Notes under the pieces: generated by a model | What the model was told of the DNA's origin: nothing | Seen by the model: the letters and a program-made list of their open reading frames with translations, nothing else | Databases searched by the model: none | Part shown: piece after piece, positions 50,278 through 60,800 of the stretch | Layout: each line of letters opens with the position of its first letter | How positions within the stretch are numbered: the stretch's first letter is position 1 | DNA from: Nocardia asteroides | GTDB lineage: Bacteria > Actinomycetota > Actinomycetes > Mycobacteriales > Mycobacteriaceae | DNA: 64,000 bases | Assembly: GCF_900637185.1 (NCBI RefSeq) | Contig: NZ_LR134352.1 | Coordinates: 1,674,001-1,738,000 of the forward strand | Reading direction: 5' to 3' | Position numbers and translations under genes: made by a program

Positions 50278-51683
50278 CCCGCGCACCCCTGCGGCGCGCG
50301 GTCCTGCGGCTGACCTGCGCGGCGACCGTGCTCGGCGCCGTCGCGGGTTTCCCCGCGCCCGCGGGCGCCATCGCACCACCGCGCATCGATGCCGGCGCGC
50401 TCGACGCGGCGACGGCGCTCAGCGGCAGGCCCGCCCCACTGGAACCGACCGAGCAGCGCGAACTGTGCGCCGAACCGGTGCTGCGCGGCAGCCCGCCCAG
50501 CGAGCCGCCGATGGCGCAGCGGGTGCTCGATCTGCCCTCGGCCTGGCAGTTCAGCCGGGGCGCCGGGCAGAAGGTGGCGGTGATCGATACCGGCGTCAAC
50601 CGGCATCCGCGACTGCCCGCGTTGCAGGCGGGCGGGGACTACGTGAGCGATTCCGACGGCACCGTCGACTGCGACGGGCACGGCACCCTGGTCGCGGGCA
50701 TCATCGCCGCCCGGCCCTCGCCCGAGGACGCCTTCGTCGGTGTCGCCCCCGAGGCCGAGATCCTCACCATCCGCCAGCTCAGCCTCGCCTACGAGGCCAA
50801 GGACCGCGGCGCGGACAAATCGCAGGGCGCGCTGCGCAGCGACGGGTACGGCAGCGTGCTCACCCTGGCCGGCGCGGTGGTCCGCGCGGTCGACATGGGC
50901 GCGACCGTCATCAACATCTCCGAAGTCGCCTGCACCGCGGCCGGTTCCAACACCTCCGACGGCGCGCTCGGCGCGGCCGTGAAGTACGCCTACGAACGCA
51001 ATGTGGTGGTCGTCGCGGCCGCGGGCAATGTGGAGCAGGGCGGACCGTGCGAGAACCAGAACGAGGGGTCCGGCTGGAGTTCGGTCACCACGGTGGCCTC
51101 CCCGGCGTGGTTCGCCCCGTACGTGCTGTCGGTGGGCTCGGTCGACGCCGACGGTAAGCCGTCGGCGCTGTCGCTGCGCGGCCCGTGGATCGGGGCGGCC
51201 GCGATCGGGCGCAATATCGTCTCGCTCGACAGCAAGCCGGGCGGTGCCGGCCTGGTCGACGGTGTCCAGACCATGGACGGTGTGCAGCCCGTCGACGGAA
51301 CCAGTTTCGCCGCACCGTATGTGGCCGGCCTGGCCGCGCTGATCCGGTCCCGCTTCCCCGAGCTGAGCGCCCAGCAGGTGATCGAACGGATCACCCGCAC
51401 CGCGCACGCGCCGGGCCGCGGCCGCGACGACGCCATCGGCGCGGGCCTGATCGATCCGCTGGCCGCGCTCACCGCGCCGCTGGCCGCCGCGCCGCCGAGC
51501 ACCGGCGCCGATGTCGGCCACGCGATCGCGACGCCCTACGCGGCGCCGGAACCGGATCCGCGACCGCGCCGGATCGCGATCATCGGGTCGCTGACCCTGC
51601 TGGCCGCGCTGGGCATCGGCGCCGCGTTCGCCTTCCCGTTCCGCAGGCGCGGCGCCGACCTCAATCAGGAATTCGACGAGTAG
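50274..51683 (+). CDS. mycP: Mycosin MycP, T7SS subtilisin-like protease
   Basis: This is a 469-aa S8 protease. A signal peptide covers about residues 1-32 (LTCAATVLGAVAGFPAPAGA). The catalytic triad is Asp105 (AVIDTGVN), His136 (CDGHGTLVAG) and Ser344 (DGTSFAAPYV). A C-terminal membrane helix lies at about 440-462 with a short basic cytosolic end, as in mycosins, which also stabilise the ESX complex. The ATG overlaps the eccD stop. eccC follows 7 nt after its stop. Confidence 0.96.
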   Translation: MTRAPLRRAVLRLTCAATVLGAVAGFPAPAGAIAPPRIDAGALDAATALSGRPAPLEPTEQRELCAEPVLRGSPPSEPPMAQRVLDLPSAWQFSRGAGQKVAVIDTGVNRHPRLPALQAGGDYVSDSDGTVDCDGHGTLVAGIIAARPSPEDAFVGVAPEAEILTIRQLSLAYEAKDRGADKSQGALRSDGYGSVLTLAGAVVRAVDMGATVINISEVACTAAGSNTSDGALGAAVKYAYERNVVVVAAAGNVEQGGPCENQNEGSGWSSVTTVASPAWFAPYVLSVGSVDADGKPSALSLRGPWIGAAAIGRNIVSLDSKPGGAGLVDGVQTMDGVQPVDGTSFAAPYVAGLAALIRSRFPELSAQQVIERITRTAHAPGRGRDDAIGAGLIDPLAALTAPLAAAPPSTGADVGHAIATPYAAPEPDPRPRRIAIIGSLTLLAALGIGAAFAFPFRRRGADLNQEFDE

Positions 51684-51690
51684 AGGATCG

Positions 51691-54600
51691 ATGGCCACCG
51701 AAGGTTTCGTCCGTCGCCCCCGGATCGCGCCGCCGCGCGCGCCGGGTGGTGAAGTCGCGCTCACCCCGCCGCCGGAGATCCAGCGCGCCATCCCGTCGCC
51801 GCTGATGATGAAGCTGATGCCGGTGATCATGGTGGTCGCGGTCGTCGGCATGATCGCGATGATGGTCTCGATGGGCCGCAATCTGCTGGCCAATCCGATG
51901 ATGATGATGTTCCCGATGATGATGCTCATGTCGATGGTCGGCATGATGGCGGGCATGCGCGGCGGTGGCCCCAAACGCGCGGTCGAACTCAACGAGGAAC
52001 GCAAGGACTACTTCCGCTACCTCGACCAGGTCCGCAAGGACGTCCGCAACACCGGCACCAAGCAGCTCGAGACGCTCGGCTGGAGTCATCCGGAACCGGC
52101 CGACCTGCCCTCGCTGATCGGCAGCAGGCGGATGTGGGAGCGCAGGCCCAACGACCCCGATTTCGGGCATGTGCGCGTCGGCGTCGGCAGCCATCGCCTG
52201 GCCACCAAGCTGGCCCGGCCGGAGACCGGTCCGCTGGAAGACCTCGAGCCGGTGTCGACCGTGGCGCTGCGCCGATTCGTGCGCACCCATTCGGTGGTGC
52301 ACGCGCTGCCCACCGCGGTCTCGCTGCGCGCCTTCCCGGCCATCAACATCGGCGGCGACCTCGACGAGGGCCGCGAACTGGTACGCGCCATGCTGATGGA
52401 GCTGACCACCTTCCACGGCCCGGACAACCTGGTTGTCGCCATCGTCTGCGCCGACCCGGATGCGCACTGGGCCTGGGCGAAATGGCTGCCGCACGTGCAG
52501 CATCCGTCGGTGCGCGACGGGCTCGGCTCGGCCCGGATGATGTACACCTCGCTCGGCGAACTCGAATCCGCCTTGCAGACCGAGCTGATGGAACGCGGCC
52601 GGTTCATGCGCAACCCGCAGCCGACGCAGGGCCGGCTCCACGTGGTCGTGGTGATCGACGACGGCTACATCAGCGGCAACGAACGCATCATCAGCGAATC
52701 CGGGCTCGACTCGGTGACCGTGCTCGACCTGACCGCCCCGGAGAACGGGCTCGCGGCCCGGCGCGGCCTGCAACTCGTGGTCGGCGACGGTGCCGTGTCG
52801 GCCCGCAGCGCCGCCGGGGTGGAACGCTTCGCCACCGCCGACGAGGTCAGTGTCGCCGAGGCGGAGGCCTTCGCCCGCGCGCTGGCCAGGTACCGGCTGG
52901 CCACGGCCGCGCAGATCGTCAGCCTGGGGGAGGGGACGACCAGCGACCCCGGCCTGATGGCCCTGCTGCGCATTCCCGACGCCGCGCAGATCGACCCGGC
53001 CCGGGTGTGGCGCCCGCGCACCGCCCGCGAACGGCTGCGGGTGCCGATCGGCATCACCCCCGACGGCACGCCGGTCGAGATCGACATCAAGGAATCCGCC
53101 GAGAACGGCATGGGCCCGCACGGCCTGTGCATCGGCGCCACCGGTTCGGGCAAGTCCGAATTCCTGCGCACCCTGGTGCTTTCGCTGGTCACCACCCATT
53201 CACCGGACGCGCTCAACCTGGTGCTCGTCGACTTCAAGGGTGGCGCGACCTTCCTCGGCCTTGACTCGCTGCCGCACGTCGCGGCCGTCATCACCAACCT
53301 GGAAGACGAACTCTCCCTCGTCGACCGCATGAAGGACGCGCTGGCGGGCGAGATGAACCGCAGGCAGGAGCTGTTGCGGTCGGCGGGCAACTACGCCAAT
53401 GTCAACGACTACGAAAAAGCCAGGGCCGCGGGCGTTCCGCTCGATCCGCTGCCCGCGCTGTTCGTGGTCGTCGACGAGTTCTCCGAATTGCTGTCGCAGA
53501 AGCCGGACTTCGCCGAACTGTTCGTGATGATCGGTCGCCTCGGCCGCTCGCTGCACGTGCATCTGCTGCTGGCCTCGCAGCGACTCGAGGAGAACAAGCT
53601 GCGCGGCCTGGAATCGCACCTGTCCTACCGGATCGGTCTGCGCACGTTCTCGGCCAACGAATCGCGCGCGGTCCTGGGCATCACCGACGCCTATCACCTG
53701 CCGAGCGTGCCGGGTGCGGGCTACCTGAAAAGCGATGCGTCCGAACCGCTCCGGTTCAACGCGAGCTATGTCTCCGGATCGTATGTGGCGCCGGTCGGCA
53801 CCGTCGTCGACGACGACGGCGCGCCGGTCGGCGGTCAGCGGCCGGTGGTGTTCACCGCGGCGCCGGTCGAGGCCGCCGAAGCCGAACCGGTCGAGGCCGA
53901 CGAGGACCCGGTACTGCGCGGTAGGCTCGAACTGCCGCCGCCCCCGCCGAGCGCCCCGGTCGTCGAGGAGGGCATCCCCGACTCGCTGCTCGACGTGGTG
54001 GTGAAGCGGCTGACCGGCCACGGCCGCCCGGCCCACGAGGTCTGGCTGCCGCCGCTGGAGGAGTCGCCGACCGCCGACATGCTGCTGCCCGACCCGGACT
54101 GGCGTTCGCCGGTGAACCGGCACGGTCAGCTGTGGATGCCGATCGGCGTCATCGACAAGCCCTACGAGCAGCGGCGTGACGTGCTCACCATCAATCTGGC
54201 CGGCGCGCAGGGCAATGTCGCCGTGGTCGGCGGCCCGCAGTCGGGCAAGTCCACCACGCTGCGCACGATCATCATGGCGGCGGCGGCCACCCACACGCCC
54301 GAACAGGTGCAGTTCTACTGCCTGGATTTCGGTGGCGGCAGTATGGCGGGCCTGGTCGGTGTCCCGCACGTCGGCTCGGTCGCGGGCCGGCTCGACGGAG
54401 ATCGGGTGCGCCGCACCATCGCCGAGCTCACCACGCTGATGCGCCAGCGCGAGGAACGATTCGCCGAGCTGGGCATCGAGTCGATGTCGGAATTCCGCAG
54501 GCGCAAGTTCTCGGCGCTGGAAGCCAGGCAGATCAACGGCACCACCGCGGCGCCCAACGACCCACTGGCCGCCGACCAGTTCGGCGACGTGTTCCTGGTG

Positions 54601-55755
54601 ATCGACGGCTGGAGCGCCATCCGCGAGGAATTCGATCTGCTGGAACCGCAGATCAACGCCATCGCGACGCAGGGTCTGTCGTTCGGCGTGCACCTGATGA
54701 TCGGCGCGTCGCGCTGGGCCGAGATCCGTCCGGTGGTCAAGGACCAGATCGGCACCAGGCTCGAACTGCGCCTCGGCGACCCGGGCGACTCGGAGATGAA
54801 TCGCCGCACCGCGCACCAGGTTCCGGTCGGCAGGCCCGGTCGCGGTCTCACCCCCGACCAGCTGCACATGCTGATCGCGTTGCCGCGCCTGGATTCCGAC
54901 TCCGACCCGTCGACCGTCGCCGACGGCGTCACCAGGGCGCGCGAGGAACTGATCGGCCTCTACCCGGGCAGGCGCGCGCCGGAAGTGCGCATGCTGCCGC
55001 TGAGTTTCCCGCGCGAACAGGTCCTCGCCACCGCGCGCGAGCAGGGCGTCACCTTCGACCGCACCAAGGTGGTCGTGGGTCTCGGCGAGTCCGAATTGCA
55101 GCCACTGGTCCTGGATTTCGGGGTCGAGCCGCACTTCATGGCCTTCGCCGACGTGGAATGCGGCAAGACCACCCTGCTGCGCAACATCGTGATGAGCATC
55201 GCCGAACAGTCCACGGCGTCGGAGGCGCGGGTGATCCTGATCGACTACCGGCGCACCATGCTGGGCGTGCTCGAAGGCGATCAGCTGGCCGGTTACTCCA
55301 CCTCGTCGCAGACCTGTGGGCCGATGATCCAGGAGGTCGCCGCCTACCTGGCCAAGCGGATCCCCGGATCCGACATCACCCAGCAGCAGCTGCGCGACCG
55401 CAGCTGGTGGTCGGGTCCGGAGATCTACGTGGTCGTCGACGACTACGACATGGTCGTCACCGGTTCGACCAACCCGTTCGCCCCGCTGCTCGAGTACCTG
55501 CCGCAGGCCCGCGACATCGGCCTGCACCTGGTGGTCACCCGCCGCATCGGTGGCGCCTCGCGCGCGCTGTACGACCCGATCCTCGGTGCGATGAAGAACC
55601 TCTCGGTCCAGACCCTGATCATGAGCGGCTCCCGCGACGAGGGCAAGCTGGTCGGCGATGTCCGGCCGAGCAAGATGCCGCCCGGTCGCGGCACGCTGGT
55701 CTCGCGCAGCCAGGGCATCGAGCTGGTGCACATCGCCGACCTGCCGCCGGTGTAG
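51691..55755 (+). CDS. eccC: T7SS motor ATPase EccC (fused EccCa-EccCb)
   Basis: This 1,354-aa FtsK/SpoIIIE-type ATPase powers export. Two membrane helices lie at about residues 34-85, Met-rich. A DUF domain comes before the first ATPase. Three nucleotide-binding domains are seen: GATGSGKS (Lys488) with NLVLVDFKGGATF; GGPQSGKS (Lys853) with YCLDFGGGSM; and a reduced DVECGKTT (Lys1159) with VILIDYRR. The single-chain form is as in ESX-3 and ESX-5, not split as in ESX-1. It is the last gene of the eccD-mycP-eccC operon and converges on the GNAT gene with 4 nt between. Confidence 0.96.
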   Translation: MATEGFVRRPRIAPPRAPGGEVALTPPPEIQRAIPSPLMMKLMPVIMVVAVVGMIAMMVSMGRNLLANPMMMMFPMMMLMSMVGMMAGMRGGGPKRAVELNEERKDYFRYLDQVRKDVRNTGTKQLETLGWSHPEPADLPSLIGSRRMWERRPNDPDFGHVRVGVGSHRLATKLARPETGPLEDLEPVSTVALRRFVRTHSVVHALPTAVSLRAFPAINIGGDLDEGRELVRAMLMELTTFHGPDNLVVAIVCADPDAHWAWAKWLPHVQHPSVRDGLGSARMMYTSLGELESALQTELMERGRFMRNPQPTQGRLHVVVVIDDGYISGNERIISESGLDSVTVLDLTAPENGLAARRGLQLVVGDGAVSARSAAGVERFATADEVSVAEAEAFARALARYRLATAAQIVSLGEGTTSDPGLMALLRIPDAAQIDPARVWRPRTARERLRVPIGITPDGTPVEIDIKESAENGMGPHGLCIGATGSGKSEFLRTLVLSLVTTHSPDALNLVLVDFKGGATFLGLDSLPHVAAVITNLEDELSLVDRMKDALAGEMNRRQELLRSAGNYANVNDYEKARAAGVPLDPLPALFVVVDEFSELLSQKPDFAELFVMIGRLGRSLHVHLLLASQRLEENKLRGLESHLSYRIGLRTFSANESRAVLGITDAYHLPSVPGAGYLKSDASEPLRFNASYVSGSYVAPVGTVVDDDGAPVGGQRPVVFTAAPVEAAEAEPVEADEDPVLRGRLELPPPPPSAPVVEEGIPDSLLDVVVKRLTGHGRPAHEVWLPPLEESPTADMLLPDPDWRSPVNRHGQLWMPIGVIDKPYEQRRDVLTINLAGAQGNVAVVGGPQSGKSTTLRTIIMAAAATHTPEQVQFYCLDFGGGSMAGLVGVPHVGSVAGRLDGDRVRRTIAELTTLMRQREERFAELGIESMSEFRRRKFSALEARQINGTTAAPNDPLAADQFGDVFLVIDGWSAIREEFDLLEPQINAIATQGLSFGVHLMIGASRWAEIRPVVKDQIGTRLELRLGDPGDSEMNRRTAHQVPVGRPGRGLTPDQLHMLIALPRLDSDSDPSTVADGVTRAREELIGLYPGRRAPEVRMLPLSFPREQVLATAREQGVTFDRTKVVVGLGESELQPLVLDFGVEPHFMAFADVECGKTTLLRNIVMSIAEQSTASEARVILIDYRRTMLGVLEGDQLAGYSTSSQTCGPMIQEVAAYLAKRIPGSDITQQQLRDRSWWSGPEIYVVVDDYDMVVTGSTNPFAPLLEYLPQARDIGLHLVVTRRIGGASRALYDPILGAMKNLSVQTLIMSGSRDEGKLVGDVRPSKMPPGRGTLVSRSQGIELVHIADLPPV

Positions 55756-55759
55756 CTCC

Positions 55760-56362
55760 TCAGCCGGGTAGCCAACCGATCGGCTGCGGTGCCGGACCGG
55801 GCCGGTGGTGTGCCGCCCGCCGGGCCAGCGGCGGGCCGCACCAGCTGTCGGTGCGGCGCTCGAACAGGGCGCAGGACGGGCCCGTCGCCCGGGTGTCGGC
55901 GATGCGGGCGAGGGTGAATCCGGCGCGGCGGTAATAGTCGTGGAGCTGGCGGTTCGCGGTCCAGGCGTCGAGCCGGACCCAGTCGCGGCGCTTCTGATCG
56001 GCCAGCCGGGCGGCGTGCGCGAGCATCCGGTGTCCCACCTGACGACCCGCGAACCGCAGGTCGACGATCATGAAATGCACGATCACCGCCTCGGCCAGCT
56101 CCCACGGTGTCCAGAGGCCGGGGTCGGCCCGCTGGTTGACGGTGATGGTGCCCGCCGGCTCGCCGTCGACCTCGGCGATCCAGGTCTCGCCCGCGTCCAA
56201 GGCCCGGCCGACCGCGCCCGCGAAGATCTCGATCGGCCTGCCCCGGCCCGCGACCGTCCACTGATCGGACCCGCGGGCGGTGAGCCAGGCGGTGCGCTGG
56301 ACGCGCAGTCGGCAGATCAGCGGCAGGTCGCCGAGGGCGGCCGGGCGCATCCCCACCGTCAT
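55760..56362 (-). CDS. GNAT-family acetyltransferase
   Basis: This 200-aa cytosolic protein of the Gcn5-related fold has WIAEVDGEPAGTITVNQ, VHFMIVDLRFAGRQVGHRMLAHA (acetyl-CoA binding, a relaxed form of Q/RxxGxG/A) and RLDAWTANRQLHDYYRRAGF. The substrate is unknown. Its ATG overlaps the stop of the GntR gene by 4 nt, so the regulator probably controls it. It has no evident link to secretion. Confidence 0.88.
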   Translation of the reverse strand: MTVGMRPAALGDLPLICRLRVQRTAWLTARGSDQWTVAGRGRPIEIFAGAVGRALDAGETWIAEVDGEPAGTITVNQRADPGLWTPWELAEAVIVHFMIVDLRFAGRQVGHRMLAHAARLADQKRRDWVRLDAWTANRQLHDYYRRAGFTLARIADTRATGPSCALFERRTDSWCGPPLARRAAHHRPGPAPQPIGWLPG

Positions 56363-57171
56363 GGCATCGGGACGGCGGGCCCGGGTGCGATGCCGAGGGT
56401 CCGGGCGATGACGGCGGAGCCCGTCGCGTCGCCGAGTTGGTAGGCCAGCCGGTTGCGGCCGGCCAGGGAACGATGCCGGGTCGCCCGGGTGACCCGTTCG
56501 TGGTTGGCGCCGATGCGCAGGTGATCGAGCAGGACGGTGCCGGTGGCGACGCCGAGCACCGCCGCCTCCTCGGCGGTGGCGGGGCGGGCGGCCAGGGTGT
56601 CGCGCTGGGCGGTCTCGCCGTAGCCGCGATCGGCCAGGCGGCGGGTGGTGCCCTCGGGGATGTCGTGCGGTGAATCGATGCCTGCGGCTTCGGCCAGGTC
56701 GCGTGGGTAGAAACTCACCTCCCACGACCACGGTTCGTGGTCCAGGTACTGGACCACGGTGCGGGCGAGCACCCAGGAGTCGCGGGGGACGCCGAGCCAG
56801 TGCGCGACCTGGTCGTCGGCGGGCTCCATCCGCGTACTGAATTCCTTGGACGGCTCCCGGTTGGCCGCGCGCGCGATCTCCTCGAAGATGTCGTGCGCCG
56901 AGCGCGGCCGATCGCGGCGGATATGGTCGGTGACCACGGATTCCAGCACTTCCTGGTTTCGCACGATGGTGCCGCGGGAAGTAGCTGTGTAGACGAGGTT
57001 TTCGGCGACGAGCACCTGGATCGCGTTGCGCGAGGTGGTGATCGAGACCTGCATCTGCTCGGCCAGCTCGGAATGGCTGGGCAGCCGGTCGCCCGGTTTC
57101 CACGTGCCCGCGCGGATCTCCTCGCGGAGGAGGTCTGCGATCCGGAGGTAGGTCGGACCGTCCGCCATCAT
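56359..57171 (-). CDS. GntR-family regulator (HutC/UTRA type)
   Basis: This 270-aa protein carries an N-terminal winged helix (YLRIADLLREEIRAGTWKPGDR, LPSHSELAEQMQVS, TSRNAIQVLVAENLV) and a C-terminal UTRA-like ligand domain from about residue 100. Such proteins repress neighbouring genes until a small effector binds. Two ATG codons overlap the start (57171 and 57168), just after AGGAG. The GNAT gene is coupled downstream. An inverted repeat immediately upstream is a candidate autoregulatory site. Confidence 0.9.
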   Translation of the reverse strand: MMADGPTYLRIADLLREEIRAGTWKPGDRLPSHSELAEQMQVSITTSRNAIQVLVAENLVYTATSRGTIVRNQEVLESVVTDHIRRDRPRSAHDIFEEIARAANREPSKEFSTRMEPADDQVAHWLGVPRDSWVLARTVVQYLDHEPWSWEVSFYPRDLAEAAGIDSPHDIPEGTTRRLADRGYGETAQRDTLAARPATAEEAAVLGVATGTVLLDHLRIGANHERVTRATRHRSLAGRNRLAYQLGDATGSAVIARTLGIAPGPAVPMP

Positions 57172-57190
57172 GCTCCTCGGTAGGTCGTGC

Positions 57191-57221
57191 AGGTAACGAA
57201 GTGTACTCGTCTGGGTTACCT
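57191..57221. promoter_or_regulatory. Candidate GntR operator
   Basis: AGGTAAC at 57191-57197 and GTTACCT at 57215-57221 form a perfect 7-bp inverted repeat with a 17-nt centre, in the region between the divergent gntR and DUF4254 genes. This is typical for autoregulation, though the centre is longer than in most GntR operators. Confidence 0.5.
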
Positions 57222-57236
57222 ACGGCCGAGTAATGC

Positions 57237-57267
57237 TTGACAGGAAGCTTGCGAGGTTTATTGTAAT
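57237..57267 (+). promoter_or_regulatory. Promoter of the DUF4254 gene
   Basis: TTGACA at 57237-57242 is a perfect -35 box. TATTGT at 57259 (16-nt spacer) or TGTAAT at 57262 (19-nt spacer) can serve as -10. It is close to the GntR inverted repeat. Confidence 0.65.
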
Positions 57268-57341
57268 GAACGTCCTGATCCGGTGCTGTGCGGCGACGAC
57301 GGCGAGGCAACGTGGCTGGTGCGGAGAGTTCTACGGTCGTA

Positions 57342-57842
57342 ATGGCTTTCCCCGACACATTGCGGTGTGTCGATCCCGCCGGGCCGCCGGCGACCCCCGG
57401 TCTACTGCCGCTCTCCGATCTTCTCGTCCGGGCGTGTCGCGGGCATCGGGTGGTGGGGGGACCGCTGCTGTGGTTCGCGCGTGACCTGGCCGTCCTGCAC
57501 GAGAAGCGCATCGTCGGGCGGGGCGGTTTCGTCGACACCGATCCCGTGGTCATGCGCGAGATCGACTGTCGCCGTGCGGAACTCGTGCTGGCGATCGACG
57601 ACTGGGTGCACCGCGGTGTGCCGCAGCACCGGCTGGGCGCCACCCTGCACACCGAGACGATCGGCGCCGTCATCGACCGGCTGGCCGAATCCTCGGTGCG
57701 CGCGCACCACGCCCTGATGACCATGGCCGCGCACGACGAGATGCTGCACTGCGCCTGGCACCACCTGGCCGAACTGGCCGACGCCTACGACGACCTGGTT
57801 CGCGATGTGCTCGCCGGTCGTCGCAGGCTGCCGGAGTGGTGA
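57342..57842 (+). CDS. DUF4254 protein
   Basis: This 166-aa protein matches the DUF4254 pattern: LLWFARDLAVLHEKRI, IDCRRAELVLAIDDWV, LHTETIGAVIDRLAESS, and HHLAELADAYDDLVRDVLAGRRRLPEW at the end. These proteins are small, helical and often found near sugar-nucleotide or glycosylation genes, but no function is established that I know of. ATG 57342 fits the family start. It converges with the EspI-like gene, leaving only 9 nt. Confidence 0.78.
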   Translation: MAFPDTLRCVDPAGPPATPGLLPLSDLLVRACRGHRVVGGPLLWFARDLAVLHEKRIVGRGGFVDTDPVVMREIDCRRAELVLAIDDWVHRGVPQHRLGATLHTETIGAVIDRLAESSVRAHHALMTMAAHDEMLHCAWHHLAELADAYDDLVRDVLAGRRRLPEW

Positions 57843-57851
57843 GCTCCCGGC

Positions 57852-60800
57852 TCAGCCGAAGCGGTGGTGGTCGACGCCGAACTCGTCGGCGACCGTAGCC
57901 GCCAGCTCCACGTAGGCCCGCTTGGTCGTCTTGTGCAGGCGGTGCAGATCGATCTCGGCGCCCTCGGACAGGTGCTCGTCGAACGGGATGATGTGCACGG
58001 CACGGCACCGCGACAGGAAGTACTCCCGCAGCTGCTGCACACCGACATTCGGGGAACCCTCGCGCGGCAGGTTGATCACCACGACCGCGTTGCGGACCAG
58101 GTGATCGTGCCCGTGCAGTGACAGCCAGTCCAGCGTCGCCGCGGCGCTGCGGGCGCCGTCGATGGCCGCCGACGAGATCAGCACGAGCGAATGCGCCAGA
58201 TCGAGCACGCCGCTCATCGCCGAGTGCATCAGGCCGGTGCCGCAGTCGGTGAGGATGATGTTGTAGAACCGCTGCAGGATCCGGGCCACGGCCCGGTACT
58301 CCTCGTCGTTGAACGACTCCGACGCGGCCGGATCCCGTTCGCTGGCAAGCACTTCCAGCCTCGACGAACTCTGCGAGGTGTGCCTGCGGACATCGGAGTA
58401 CCGCTCGATCGACGGGTCGAGCAGCAGATCGCGCACGGTCGAGCGGGTCTGCAGCGCCACCCGTTGCGACAGGGTGCCGAAGTCGGGATTGGCGTCCACC
58501 GCGATCACCCGGTCACCGCGGATCGACGCGAAGATCGAGCCGAGGCCGGTGGTGGTGGTCGTCTTGCCGACGCCGCCCTTGAGCGAGAGCACCGCGATGC
58601 GGTAGTCACCGCGCACGGGCTGCCGGATCCGCGCGACCAGCTCCTGCAGCCGCCGTTCCTCGGCGGACATGCCCGGGTTGATCGCACCACCCGAAACATG
58701 GTGCACCGCTTTACGCCAGCCGCTGCCCGGCGCCTTCTTGACGCGCTTGACCGGCACATTGTCCAGTGACGGCGGCTGGAAGTGCTGCTGCTGCGGATTG
58801 GCGCCCCAGCCCGGCTGCTGACCCCAGCCCTGACCGGGCTGCTGCTGATACGGCTGCACGGTGGGGCCGCCCTGGAACTGGGCGGGGTTCTGGTAGCCCG
58901 GCTGCTGGAACTGCTGTCCCTCGGGGCCCTGGTATCCGGTGGGCTGTGGGAACTGCTGTCCGGCGCCGCTTTCGGGACCCTGGTACCCCGCCGGCGGCTG
59001 GTGCTGGGGCGCCCCATCCGGCCGGTACTGCTGGGTGGCCGCGTTGTCGGGCGGGAGCTGCTGCCCGTCCGGCTGGGCGGGCGAACCGTCGGGCCGGTAC
59101 TGCCGCGTCGGATCGGCCGGCTGGTACTGCGGGGCCTGCGGCTGCGCGAATTCGCCCGAACCGGAACCGGATTGCGGCCCGACCTGACCCGCGCCGCCCT
59201 GCCAGGACGGCAGCGCGTACTCGCCGCTGGGCGCCTGATGCCGCGCCGCCTGCACGCGCGGATCGTCGCCACGGAACATCTCCGTCCGCGCGTCCGGCGC
59301 GGACCGGCTCTGCGGCGAAGGGTCCCCGGGCATAGAGCTGTACTGCGTCTCCGAGAACCTCGGCGTCTGCGCGACATACGGCGCCGACTCCGACTCGGGC
59401 GCCCGCTGCGGAGCCGTACCCGCGGTGTACGCGGAGCTACCGGCCTGCGAGGTGAATTCGCCTGCGGTGGACGAGGACTGGGGCGCGGGCGAGGTCCCGG
59501 TGGTGCCCGCGTTCGGGTTCGCCGGAAGTTCTCCGCCGCGCGGCGGATCGGCGGGAGCGCTCGTCTGCGGTGTGTACACGGTCGTCTGAGCGTGCGGACC
59601 GATGCCGCCGACAGTCCCGTCGACCGACGGCTGCGAGGGCGCACTCGGGAGGCTGTCAGCGGTGACAGGGCTGCCGTCCGACGCTGATCGGAACCGGGTG
59701 GTCGGATCGCTCGGAGGCGTGGCGCTGGTGCTCTGCCGGGGGATCGCGGTGCCGGTCGGCGGGATTGTGGTGCCGGTCGGCGCGGCGTCATCGACCGGGC
59801 GGTTCGGAATGCCGTGGGGTGCCGGGGCCGCATCCGGCTGCGCCGGGAAGGTTGCTCCCGCGTTGTCACCGGCGGGTACCGAGCTACGGTCCGCGCCGTG
59901 CGGCGAACGGGCGGCGTCACTGGTCGCGGTGCCGTCGTCGGGCTGCGCGCCGATGCCCGAGGTGGTCCGCGGGCGTTCGGCGACGGATGGGGTGTCCGCG
60001 GCGTTGCCGGGCTGATCGAGGCTGTGGCGGCCGCGGCCCGCCCGGTCGCGGGCAGTCGGGCCGGCAGTCTCGGGTCCCGAGGCGATCGGGTCGATTGCCG
60101 GAGACAGCGCATCGGCAGGCGAAGGGGGGACCGGAGGCGGGGTCGACAAAGCCTCGGCAGGCGGGGTCGGCGAGCCCGCGGCGGGCGGGGTCGGCAAGGC
60201 CTCGGCGGGCGGGGTCGGCAAGGCCTCGGCGGGCGGAGTCGACAAGGCCTCGGCGGGCGGAGTCGACAAGGCCTCGGCGGGCGGAGTCGACAAGGCCTCG
60301 GCAGGCGAGGTCGGCGAGGCCACGGCAGGCGGGGTCGGCAAGGCCTCGGCAGGGTGGGCCGCGTCCCGCGATGTCGCTCCGGTCGACGGGGTGATCGGCC
60401 CGCGGAGCGGGTCGGTGCCGACAGCCGGGTCGCCGGGAGCGGTGAGCCGTGGCGGCGCCTCCGTCGGACGGGTGCGTGCGGGCGGGTCCGGGAGCGGCGG
60501 TGGCGGCGGGAGGTCGGGGCGCTGACGCTGGTTGGGGCCCAGCGGGGTGAAGCCGGTCGACGGGGGAGCCGGCGTCCGGGTCGGCAGAGCCGGGCCGGAG
60601 GACGGCGCGTCGGCGCCCGCGCTCGGACCGTTCGGGCGATGAGCACTCGGATCGGCGTAGTCGGTCGCCGGGAACGACGGATCGCCGACCGGGCCGGCGC
60701 CGAGCGGATTACCCGCAGAACCGGGGCCCAGCGGGCCATCGAAGGATCCCGTGCCGACCGGGCCTGCGCCGTTGGCGTAGCCCACCGGGCCAGGTCCCTG

